Positions 1 through 6,318 of a DNA stretch of 9,234 nt are shown here, piece after piece; positions within the stretch are counted from its first letter, which is position 1; every line of letters starts with the position of its first letter. The translations under genes and the position numbers were made by a program. Under the pieces are notes generated by a model that did not search any database, had not been told where the DNA came from, and worked only from the letters and a program-made list of their open reading frames with translations. Source of the DNA: Candidatus Rokubacteria bacterium RIFCSPLOWO2_02_FULL_72_37. Its GTDB lineage: Bacteria; Methylomirabilota; Methylomirabilia; Rokubacteriales; CSP1-6. The stretch is from assembly GCA_001790315.1 (NCBI GenBank), contig MGCE01000126.1, positions 22,728 to 31,961 on the forward strand, given 5' to 3'.

Positions 1-327
1 CACTCCGCTCTGCTCTCGCCGGCGGCGCCGTTCGCGAACGCCCCGGTCCTCTGGGCGCTCGCGGGCGGCGGCTCGATCGTCCAGCGCGTCGGAGCGTGCG
101 CGGCAGACTTCTGGCGTCACGCGCGCGTGCGCCGGGCCGGCGTCGCGGCCCGGGCGACACTCGTCGCGCCACTGCTGCTCGTGTTGCTGCTCCTGCAAGC
201 GCTCGGCGGTCGATGGCTCCCCGACATCGTCTCGCCGCTGGTGGACCGCGTGTGCCCTCCGGAGCGACTCGACGCCGCCGGCGAGCGCGTGCCGGCGGTC
301 GTCGTGCCGGTGGGCAGGCGCCGATGA
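1..327 (+). CDS. 3' end of an unrecognised membrane protein gene (partial)
   Basis: The reading frame is open from the first base and ends with TGA at 325-327, so the 5' part lies outside the window. Codons before the internal GTG at 127 show the same strong G/C third-position bias as those after it, so this looks like the tail of a longer gene rather than a small gene starting at 127. The visible 108 residues contain one clear hydrophobic segment rich in Leu and Val (about residues 55-70, encoded near 165-210). An Arg-rich stretch precedes it, and a tail rich in Pro, Val and Arg follows. The stop overlaps the start of the next gene (ATGA at 324-327), which suggests co-translation with the halogenase-like enzyme. 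I do not recognise the family. Confidence 0.6.
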   Translation, partial: HSALLSPAAPFANAPVLWALAGGGSIVQRVGACAADFWRHARVRRAGVAARATLVAPLLLVLLLLQALGGRWLPDIVSPLVDRVCPPERLDAAGERVPAVVVPVGRRR

Positions 328-1598
328 ACCCGCCCGACCTCTACGACGTCGCCGTCGTCGGTGGTGGTCCCGCCGGCTCAGCGACCGCGGGATTCCTCGC
401 TCGTGCCGGACGGCGTGTGGTGCTATTCGAGCGCGAGGAATTCCCGCGCTTCCACGTCGGCGAGTCGCTGCTGCCTGCGACGCTCCCGCTCCTCGAGCGG
501 CTCGGCGTCGGCGCCACCGTGGCGGAGCACGGCTTCCAGGTGAAGTACGGCGCCACCTTCCACGACCAGGAATCGGGCCTGGAGCACACCTTCTACTTCT
601 TGCGCGGCAAGCCGTGGCCGAGCCACTCCTACCAGGTGCCGCGTGCGGAATTCGACGCGCTGTTGCTCGAGCACGCCCGGAAGCAAGGGGTCGACGTCCG
701 CCAACCCGTGACGGTCGAGGCGGTGGCCTTCGACGCCGAGACCGTTTCGGTCACGGCGCGGACGGCCGGCCAGGTGCTGACCGCGCGCGCCCGGTTCCTC
801 GTGGACGCCACCGGGCGCGACGCATTGCTCGCGTCGACGCACGGCGCGCGCGGGCGCATCCCGAATCTCGGCAAGGTCGCGCTGTACGCGCATTTCCGCG
901 GCGCGGCGCGGGCGCAGGGGCGCGACGAAGGCAACATCCGCATCTACATCTTCGAGGCCGGCTGGTTCTGGTGGATCCCGCTCGCGGGCGACCTCACGAG
1001 CGTGGGGTGCGTGATGCACGCGCGGACGCTCGGGAGCTGGAACGGCGCGCGTGAGGACGTCTTTCGGGAAATGATCCATCGCTGTCGTCGCGTCGCGCAG
1101 AACCTCGCCGGCGCCGAGCAGGTGACTCCGCTCCGCGCGAGCGCGAACTTCGCGTATCGTAACCGCCCCATCGTGGGGGAGCGCTTCCTGGCGGTCGGCG
1201 ACGCCATCGCGTTCGTCGATCCGATCTTCTCGGGGGGCGTGCACATCGCGATCCAGTCCGCGGAGCTCGCGGCGCAGGCGCTGGACAGCGCCCTGGACGA
1301 CGCCCGCGCGGCCGCCACGCGTTTCGCGGCCTACGAGCGCGCGATCCGACGCGGCCTCGCGCCGTTCTTCCGGTTCATCCACAAGTACTACGAGCCCGCG
1401 TTCCTCGAGCTGTTCCTGCAGCCGAAGCCGCAGTTCGGGATGATCGACGCCGTCCTGACGGTGCTGTCGGGCGGCGGATTCGCGGGCATGAGCGTGCGCA
1501 CCCGGCTGTCCCTCGCGCTCCTGTTCTCGATCGCCCGTGTCAATCTCTGGCTACGTCGCCTCGCCGGTCGGCCCGTGGAATCGCGGCTGGAGTGGTAG
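324..1598 (+). CDS. FAD-dependent halogenase-like oxidoreductase
   Basis: The protein has 424 residues, close to the usual size of flavin-dependent halogenases and related geranylgeranyl-reductase-type monooxygenases. Seen in the sequence: an N-terminal Rossmann FAD-binding motif GGGPAG (residues 13-18) followed by an acidic residue ending the second strand; PRFHVGESLLP (41-51); a Lys in QVKYG (K74) near where halogenases carry their catalytic lysine; a WxWxIP motif (W214, W216, I218, P219); and a second FAD motif GDAIAFVDPIFSGG (292-305). Known for the family: these enzymes use reduced FAD and O2 to halogenate aromatic or carrier-bound substrates, and WxWxIP is a hallmark of true halogenases, although many relatives are simple reductases or hydroxylases. 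The substrate cannot be read here. The ATG at 324 is chosen because the FAD fold begins eight residues later and it overlaps the upstream stop. An upstream in-frame extension to position 96 is Arg-rich and is not coding-like. Confidence 0.85.
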   Translation: MNPPDLYDVAVVGGGPAGSATAGFLARAGRRVVLFEREEFPRFHVGESLLPATLPLLERLGVGATVAEHGFQVKYGATFHDQESGLEHTFYFLRGKPWPSHSYQVPRAEFDALLLEHARKQGVDVRQPVTVEAVAFDAETVSVTARTAGQVLTARARFLVDATGRDALLASTHGARGRIPNLGKVALYAHFRGAARAQGRDEGNIRIYIFEAGWFWWIPLAGDLTSVGCVMHARTLGSWNGAREDVFREMIHRCRRVAQNLAGAEQVTPLRASANFAYRNRPIVGERFLAVGDAIAFVDPIFSGGVHIAIQSAELAAQALDSALDDARAAATRFAAYERAIRRGLAPFFRFIHKYYEPAFLELFLQPKPQFGMIDAVLTVLSGGGFAGMSVRTRLSLALLFSIARVNLWLRRLAGRPVESRLEW

Positions 1599-1809
1599 TG
1601 CGAGCCGAGGCGGTGCCGCCGCCGAGGCGAGCGGTGAGATGGTGGTGGTAGTGCGAGGTGAGGCCGGTCGCCGGCCGAGCCGAGCGGTGAGATGGTGATG
1701 GTGGTGGTAGTGCGAGGTGAGGCCGGTCGCCGGCCGAGCCGCGGGGTGAAATGGGGCGGGGGCGTGCGAGGTGAGGCCGGTCGCCGGCCGAGCCGAGCGG
1801 TGAAATGGT
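1598..1809 (+). repeat. Four tandem imperfect units of 53-59 bp, each with a hairpin and a copy of a start-codon region
   Basis: Units begin at 1598, 1651, 1710 and 1764, each opening with GTGCGAG. Units 2-4 share an almost identical core with a perfect inverted repeat GGCCGG-TCG-CCGGCC at 1662-1676, 1721-1735 and 1775-1789. The first unit is diverged in the core but can still form GGCGG/CCGCC (1609-1620). Every unit ends with GGTGARATGG, giving ATGs at 1639, 1692, 1751 and 1805; the last is the start of the ABC permease. Units 1-3 carry a TAG at their left edge; for the first it is the halogenase stop. The array therefore fills the whole gap between the two genes and looks like repeated duplication of a stop-to-start linker. 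The hairpins could weaken or tune transcription or translation into the ABC genes, which is inference. Confidence 0.85.
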
Positions 1810-2989
1810 CCTGAGAATTCTCCGCGGCTACGCGTTCACGATCGCCGGCATCGCGATCGGCGTCGGTGGGCTCGTCACGCTCGGCGCGATGAGCGAGCGC
1901 ATCGTGCGGTTCATCGAGGGCGGAGATCGGTTCGTGCTCGGCCAGATCTCGGTCGCGGGGCGGGGCATGGGGATGGGGGCGGGTTTCACGGCCGGCGGCC
2001 TGCTGCCCGCCGCGACGATTCGCGCGATCGCGGCGGTGCCGGGCGTTCTCGGCGTGCAGCCGCAGGTGATGCTTCCGCTCAACCCTTCGGTCTCGCAGTT
2101 CATGACACTCACACAGGAGCTGGTGCTGGGTCTGGACCTCGCCGTGCCGGCGCCGAACCGTCACTACCGGGACCTCCCGGTCCAGGCGGGGCGTTTCCTG
2201 CGCCCGGGCGAGCGCAAGGTGGCGGTCCTCGGCGCTTCGTTCGCGGCCTCGCACGGCCTCCGCCCGGGCAGCCGGCTGACGCTGGAGGGCGCGTCTTACG
2301 AGGTGGTGGGCGTGCTCGAGCGCATGCTGACGGCGCCCGATCGGTTCGTCTTCGTGTCGATCGAGGACGCCCGCGAGCAATGGGTGGCGAAGGACCGGTT
2401 GCTGCAGACCGTGCTCGCCTCGGGGGCCGCGGCGCTCACCGCGGCCGACCTCAACACCGGCGCCGCGGTCGGCTGGACGGACGGCCACGACCCCGACGCC
2501 GTGGCCCGTCGCATCCGGGAACGCGTGCCCGGTGTGAACGTCCAGCTCCCGAGCGAACTGTCGGGGCTCCTGCGCTCCTCGACCGCGTTCTTCTCGGCGC
2601 TGCTGGTTGGCATCGGCGCGCTCGCGCTCGTCATCGGTGGCCTCTCGCTCGCCAACACGATGGCGGCGGCGGTCTTCGAGCGCATCCGCGACTTCGGCGT
2701 CAAGCGCGCGCTCGGCGCCACCGACCTGCAACTGGCGCGCGAGGTGCTCGCCGAGTCGCTCGCGGTCACGCTGGCTGGCGGGCTCGCCGGGCTCGCGCTC
2801 GCGCTGGCACTCGGCGCCTCGATCGACGCCTGGGTCGGGCGCTCGGGCCAGGAGCTCTTCGACTTCTCGCCGCGGCTGCTGGCCGGGGCCCTCGTTTTCT
2901 CGGTGCTCCTGGGCGCGGCGGCGGCTGGGTACGCGACCTGGCGAGTCGTCGCGCTCTCGCCTGCCGAGGCGATCCGGCGGGGCGCCTGA
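1805..2989 (+). CDS. ABC transporter permease, MacB/FtsX-type
   Basis: 394 residues with the classic MacB/LolC/FtsX layout. One transmembrane helix near the N terminus (about 9-27) is followed by an extracytoplasmic domain of about 230 residues (28-258). Three further helices lie at about 262-287, 314-338 and 356-378. The cytoplasmic motif FGVKRALGAT (297-306) is the expected coupling region, and the protein ends in SPAEAIRRGA, the usual FtsX-family tail. Such permeases use mechanotransmission by the partner ATPase to move lipoproteins, peptides, lipids or antibiotics out of the inner membrane. The ATG at 1805 lies inside the last repeat unit. An in-frame stop at 1772-1774 rules out a much longer N terminus. 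The protein lacks most of the short cytoplasmic lead-in often seen before the first helix. No membrane-fusion (MacA-like) gene is in the window. The stop abuts the ATPase start directly. Confidence 0.85.
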   Translation: MVLRILRGYAFTIAGIAIGVGGLVTLGAMSERIVRFIEGGDRFVLGQISVAGRGMGMGAGFTAGGLLPAATIRAIAAVPGVLGVQPQVMLPLNPSVSQFMTLTQELVLGLDLAVPAPNRHYRDLPVQAGRFLRPGERKVAVLGASFAASHGLRPGSRLTLEGASYEVVGVLERMLTAPDRFVFVSIEDAREQWVAKDRLLQTVLASGAAALTAADLNTGAAVGWTDGHDPDAVARRIRERVPGVNVQLPSELSGLLRSSTAFFSALLVGIGALALVIGGLSLANTMAAAVFERIRDFGVKRALGATDLQLAREVLAESLAVTLAGGLAGLALALALGASIDAWVGRSGQELFDFSPRLLAGALVFSVLLGAAAAGYATWRVVALSPAEAIRRGA

Positions 2990-3658
2990 GTGCTGCGAGC
3001 GGCGGGTCTCGCGAAGTCGTATCGCGCGCCGTCGGGGGGGCAGATCCAGGTGCTCCACGACGTCGACCTTGCCGTGAAGGCGGGTGAGCTGATCGTGGTC
3101 ACCGGCGCCTCGGGCTCTGGGAAGAGCACGCTCCTCAACCTCCTCGGCCTGCTGGAGGACGCCGACGGCGGCGAGCTCTGGTACGGCGACGAGCGGGTCA
3201 GCGCGCTCGGGCGCTCGGCGAAGAGTCAGGCGCGCGGCCGGTGCGTCGGATTCGTCTTCCAGAGCTTCCTGCTCGTCTCCTCGCTCACCGCGCTCGAGAA
3301 CGTGCTGTTGGCGGCGCGCTATGTCGGGCGGCCGGCCGCCGAGGCGCGGCGGCGGGCGCTCGCGCTCCTGGAGCAGCTCGGCGTGGCGGACCGGCGGGAC
3401 CACTACCCGGCGCAGCTCTCGGGTGGCGAGCAGCAGCGGGTGGCCTACTGCCGGGCGGTGCTGAACGACCCACCCCTCTTGCTCGCGGACGAGCCGACGG
3501 GCAATCTGGATGATGCGAACGGCGCAGTCATCCTCGACGGACTGCGGCGCAGGGCGGGTGCGGGCGCGGCGGTGGTGGTGGTGAGCCACCACCCGGACGT
3601 CGTCGCGGGAGGAAGCACGGTGTACCGGCTCCACGAGGGCCGTCTGGAGGCCGCGTAG
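2990..3658 (+). CDS. ABC transporter ATP-binding protein, LolD/MacB-type
   Basis: 222 residues, the normal length for a stand-alone LolD/MacB-class ATPase. All nucleotide-binding motifs are present: Walker A GASGSGKS (39-46), Q-loop glutamine Q91 in VFQSF, signature LSGGEQQR (143-150), Walker B LLLADEP with catalytic E168, D-loop at about 172-175, and switch histidine H200 in VVVSHH. The fold begins a few residues after the GTG start at 2990, which directly follows the permease stop at 2987-2989, so the two are almost certainly co-translated and form one transporter (two permeases plus two ATPases). It would sit on the cytoplasmic face of the inner membrane. The substrate is unknown. The next gene follows after 24 bases with its own strong ribosome binding site. 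Confidence 0.93.
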   Translation: MLRAAGLAKSYRAPSGGQIQVLHDVDLAVKAGELIVVTGASGSGKSTLLNLLGLLEDADGGELWYGDERVSALGRSAKSQARGRCVGFVFQSFLLVSSLTALENVLLAARYVGRPAAEARRRALALLEQLGVADRRDHYPAQLSGGEQQRVAYCRAVLNDPPLLLADEPTGNLDDANGAVILDGLRRRAGAGAAVVVVSHHPDVVAGGSTVYRLHEGRLEAA

Positions 3659-3666
3659 GGCGCGGC

Positions 3667-3677
3667 GAGGAGAGGAG
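3667..3677 (+). promoter_or_regulatory. Strong Shine-Dalgarno for the small secreted protein
   Basis: GAGGAGAGGAG ends five bases before the ATG at 3683. It is the clearest purine-rich ribosome binding site in the window. Most other genes here start with no obvious site, which supports this start and suggests comparatively efficient translation of the small secreted protein. Confidence 0.75.
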
Positions 3678-3682
3678 CGGAC

Positions 3683-4096
3683 ATGAGAGTCGTCGTCTGG
3701 GCGATAGTGATGACGGTGGCGCTGGGGGGCGCGGCCGGCGCCGCCGAGCCGGTGTCGCAGACCTTCGCGGTGCCCGTGGAGCGGGCGTGGAGCACGACGC
3801 TCGCGGTCCTCAAGCACCTCGGCTGGGATATCGACAAGGAGGACCGGGCGATCGGCTGGATCACGACCGACTCGCGCCGCGTCGAGGGCGAGGACTACGG
3901 CGTGTACGCGAAGGGGACGCGCCATCGATTGCGCGTCAACGTCAAGGCGGCGGGCGAGGGCCGGACCACGATCACGGTGGAGCGGAGCGTGTTCAAGCGG
4001 GAGCGGATCCTCTGGATGGACAACGACGAGCCGATCACCACCACGGACCAGACCGTCGAGAAGGCCCTCCTCTCGGCGATCGGAAAGTCACTCTGA
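3683..4096 (+). CDS. Small secreted protein, possibly BamC-like domain
   Basis: 137 residues. The first 20 form a typical Sec signal peptide: Arg at position 2, a hydrophobic stretch, then small residues with a likely cut after AGA before AEPV. There is no lipobox cysteine. The mature part of about 117 residues starts with a strand, a segment centred on VERAWSTTLAVLKHLGWDI (32-50), then IGWITTDSR (57-65) and alternating strands such as HRLRVNVKAA and TTITVERSVF. This pattern of 'W...L...G..I...D...G.I.T' resembles the BamC/NlpB-type domain by eye, but I cannot confirm it without a profile search. It is probably periplasmic. It sits between the ABC ATPase and the EamA-like gene, overlapping the latter by one base (TGATG), so it may assist the transporter or envelope modification; this is inference. 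Confidence 0.7.
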   Translation: MRVVVWAIVMTVALGGAAGAAEPVSQTFAVPVERAWSTTLAVLKHLGWDIDKEDRAIGWITTDSRRVEGEDYGVYAKGTRHRLRVNVKAAGEGRTTITVERSVFKRERILWMDNDEPITTTDQTVEKALLSAIGKSL

Positions 4097-4467
4097 TGCT
4101 CAAGACCACGGTGCTGGTACTGATCGCGGCGATGATCGGCGGCACGGGTCACGTGCTGCTCTCGAAGGGGATGAAGACCGTCGGCGACCTGACCGAGGCG
4201 CCGGCCGCGCACCTCGCGGGCATGATCGGCCGCGCGGTCTCGAACCCGTGGCTGCTGCTCGGCGTGGTGCTGCAGGCGACGTTCTTCTTCATGTACCTCA
4301 CGCTGCTGTCCCGCGCGAACGTGAGCCAAGTGCTGCCGATGACGGCGGTCGACTACATCGTGGTCGCGCTCCTCGCCCAACTCCTCCTCGCCGAGGCGGT
4401 GACGCCGGCGCGCTGGGCCGGGATCGGCTTCATCGTGCTCGGCGTGGCTCTCGTCTCGCGGACTTGA
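4096..4467 (+). CDS. EamA/SMR-like four-helix membrane protein (ArnE-like)
   Basis: 123 residues with four hydrophobic helices (about 4-22, 51-71, 77-98 and 104-120), the size and layout of the small multidrug resistance/ArnE-type half-transporters in the DMT superfamily. Typical features are an early helix with GGTGHVLLSKGMK and a third helix beginning LPMTAVDYIVVALLAQLLLAE, then ARWAGIGFIVLGVALVS, a familiar EamA ending. The ATG at 4096 overlaps the stop of the previous gene by one base, indicating coupled translation. ArnE/ArnF proteins flip aminoarabinose-phosphoundecaprenol, and the next gene encodes an ArnT-like transferase, so a role in flipping a lipid-linked sugar is plausible. A small-molecule exporter is the alternative; the sequence alone does not decide. 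Confidence 0.82.
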   Translation: MLKTTVLVLIAAMIGGTGHVLLSKGMKTVGDLTEAPAAHLAGMIGRAVSNPWLLLGVVLQATFFFMYLTLLSRANVSQVLPMTAVDYIVVALLAQLLLAEAVTPARWAGIGFIVLGVALVSRT

Positions 4468-4500
4468 TTGACGTCGGGGGGCGCGACCGCCGCTCCCCCC

Positions 4501-4594
4501 GACACCCCGCAACGGGATCACGTGAGCCTTGATCTCCAGCGCCCTCGGACACCCCCACGGGATCGCGTGAGCCTTGATCTCGAGCGCCCTCGGA
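4501..4594 (+). repeat. 45-bp direct repeat, two units, spanning candidate GTG starts of the glycosyltransferase gene
   Basis: The cores at 4513-4549 and 4558-4594 match at 35 of 37 positions (differences at 4520/4565 and 4537/4582), with a start-to-start distance of exactly 45 bp. The preceding bases are also similar (GACACCCC at 4501-4508 and at 4548-4555), so the unit is about 45 bp long. Each copy contains GTGAGCCTTGATCTC, giving in-frame GTG starts at 4522 and 4567, and each encodes a SLDL-x-RPR peptide in the glycosyltransferase frame. The second copy is the one nearest the first transmembrane helix. Confidence 0.85.
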
Positions 4595-6318
4595 GCCGGG
4601 CGCCGCGCGGCGCGATCGCGGGGGCGCTCGCCGTCATCGCCTCGGCGCTCTTGATCCTGCCCGGTCTCGGCAACGCGCCGTTCGACGACCCGGGCGAGGG
4701 GATGCACGCCGAGATCGCGCGTGAGCTCCAGCGCTCGGGCGATCCGTTCGCGCTGACGCTCGGCGGCGTCCGCTACGTCGACAAGCCCCCGCTCCTCTAC
4801 GCGCTCCTCGCCGCCGCGTTCACGCTCGCCGGACCCGGCGAGGCCGCCGCGCGCGCGGTGCCCGCGCTCGCCGGGCTCGCTGCCGTCGCCGCGACCGCCT
4901 GGTTCGGCGCACGCCTGCTCGGCCCCGGCGGCGGCGCGCTCGCGGGCCTCGCTCTCGCGACGAGCCCGGGGTTCTTCGCGTTCACCCGCTACGTCCGGCC
5001 CGAAACGCTGTTCGTCGCCGCGCTCGCCTCGGGCTTCGCCCTCTGCCTCACCGGGCTCGCGGAGGGACGACGCGGTCGCGTCGCGGCCGGGCTCGCGGCC
5101 TTCGGCGTGGCCGCCCTCGCCAAGGATCCCCTCGGCGCGCTGGCCCCGCCGCTGGCGCTCGGGGCCGCGCTCGCGCTGGGCGGGCGGGCGCGGCCGCTCG
5201 GACGGTGGCTGCCGTGGCCCGGCGTCGCGGCGGGCGCCGTGCTGGGGTTCGGCTGGTGGGTCCTCGCGGAGCGACGGACGCCCGGGTTCCTCTGGTACAC
5301 GCTCGTGGACAACCACGTGCTCAACGTCCTCGGGGCGCGCTGGTTCCCGGACGAGGACGTGCCGCTCGGCGCGGCGGCGTTCCTCGCCGTCGCCCTGCTC
5401 GGCGCCGCGCCGTGGGTGCTGGCCGCGTGCGCGACGATCGTCTCGCTCGTCCGTCGCCGCGCCTGGCGCGATCCCGCGGAGCTGCCCTGGGTGGCGCTCG
5501 CCGTGTGGGCGGTCGGCGTCCTCGTCGCGGCGCTCGCCTCCCGCTTCCGCCTCCCGCACTACGGCCTTCCGGCGTACTTCGCGATCGCCCTCCTGGCGGC
5601 GCGGGCGTGGGAGTCCGGCTCGCGACGCAGCCTGCTCGTCGCGCACGCGGTGCTGTTCGTCGCCCTCGGAGCCGCGCTCGCGGCCTTCTGGGCCGGCGAC
5701 GGTGGGCGCTTCCTCGACGACGTCCTCGGCGCGACCGACGTCGCGACGCGGAAGAGCGTGGCGTCCGCTGGCGTTGCGCCGGTGCCGCCGTGGACGGCCT
5801 TCCGGCCGCTCGTGGGTACGACGGCGCTCGTCTTCACGCTCGGCGCCCTGGCCGCCGCGCTCTGTGCCGCCGTGCGGCCGCTCGCGCGGCATGGCGGGGC
5901 GATCGTGGTCGTCGCCACCCTCGGGTGCGTGCTCCCGTCGGTGGCGGCGGGGCTCTCCCTGGTCTCGACGCACCGCGCGGCGATCGCCGTGGGCGGCGTG
6001 ATCGCCCGCGCGGCGGCAGCGGACGACGTCGTCGTCCACGAGGGCCCGCTCGAGAGCTCGGGCGCGCTCGAGTGGTACACGGGGCGTCGTGCCGTGATCG
6101 TCGACGGGCGACGGAGCGTCCTCGCGTTCGGGGCACTCCGCCCGGAGGGGCGGCAGGTCTTCTGGGACGAGCCCCGGCTCAGGCAGGCGTGGGCCGCAGG
6201 CCGGGTGTGGCTCGTCAGCGTCCGGCCGCCGGAGCGGAGCGTCGCGAGCCGCCTGCCGGGAGCGCGGCTCGTCGCGAGCGCCGGCGGGCGCACGCTCTGG
6301 GTGAACGCTGGGCCGTGA
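4567..6318 (+). CDS. ArnT/PMT-like integral membrane glycosyltransferase (GT39/GT83-type)
   Basis: 583 residues from the GTG at 4567. The first helix (about 15-33) is followed by an extracytoplasmic loop HAEIARELQRSGDP (47-60) and VRYVDKPPLLYALLAAAF (68-85), the signature region of ArnT/PMT_2 transferases that move a sugar from a polyprenyl-phosphate carrier to an acceptor such as lipid A. Further family-like motifs are RPETLF (144-149), LAKDPLG (184-190) and RLPHYGLPAYFAIALLAA (328-345). About ten more hydrophobic segments precede a soluble C-terminal part (about 470-583). Odd: where the family usually has the catalytic Asp-Glu pair just before the (Y)AEIARE motif, this protein reads DDPGEGMHAEIARE, with Gly in place of the usual Asp and two Asp just upstream. 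In-frame starts also exist at TTG 4468 and GTG 4522; 4567 is preferred because it leaves a normal short N terminus and the extra sequence is repeat-derived. Confidence 0.85.
   Translation: MSLDLERPRSRAPRGAIAGALAVIASALLILPGLGNAPFDDPGEGMHAEIARELQRSGDPFALTLGGVRYVDKPPLLYALLAAAFTLAGPGEAAARAVPALAGLAAVAATAWFGARLLGPGGGALAGLALATSPGFFAFTRYVRPETLFVAALASGFALCLTGLAEGRRGRVAAGLAAFGVAALAKDPLGALAPPLALGAALALGGRARPLGRWLPWPGVAAGAVLGFGWWVLAERRTPGFLWYTLVDNHVLNVLGARWFPDEDVPLGAAAFLAVALLGAAPWVLAACATIVSLVRRRAWRDPAELPWVALAVWAVGVLVAALASRFRLPHYGLPAYFAIALLAARAWESGSRRSLLVAHAVLFVALGAALAAFWAGDGGRFLDDVLGATDVATRKSVASAGVAPVPPWTAFRPLVGTTALVFTLGALAAALCAAVRPLARHGGAIVVVATLGCVLPSVAAGLSLVSTHRAAIAVGGVIARAAAADDVVVHEGPLESSGALEWYTGRRAVIVDGRRSVLAFGALRPEGRQVFWDEPRLRQAWAAGRVWLVSVRPPERSVASRLPGARLVASAGGRTLWVNAGP

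Noticed and set aside
96..323. Possible N-terminal extension of the halogenase-like protein
   Set aside because: The extension is Arg-rich, is out of phase with the G/C-biased codons of the upstream gene, and would precede a FAD motif that normally sits near the N terminus.
1598..1809. CRISPR array
   Set aside because: Repeats are adjacent with no unique spacers, vary in length from 53 to 59 bp, and no cas genes are seen.
3577..3593. Hairpin GGTGGTG-AGC-CACCACC that could be a terminator
   Set aside because: It is explained by the codons for a Val-rich strand followed by Ser-His-His at the ABC switch histidine, and there is no T-run after it.
1388..3925. A very long antisense open frame of 845 codons
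   Set aside because: It lies opposite clear halogenase and ABC genes with intact catalytic motifs, is dominated by Arg, Pro, His and Glu without any recognisable domain, and crosses the tandem repeat. Long antisense frames are expected in DNA with so few AT-rich stop codons.
3895..6039. A 714-codon antisense open frame
   Set aside because: It lies opposite the secreted protein, EamA-like and glycosyltransferase genes and has a low-complexity Arg/Glu composition typical of a shadow frame.
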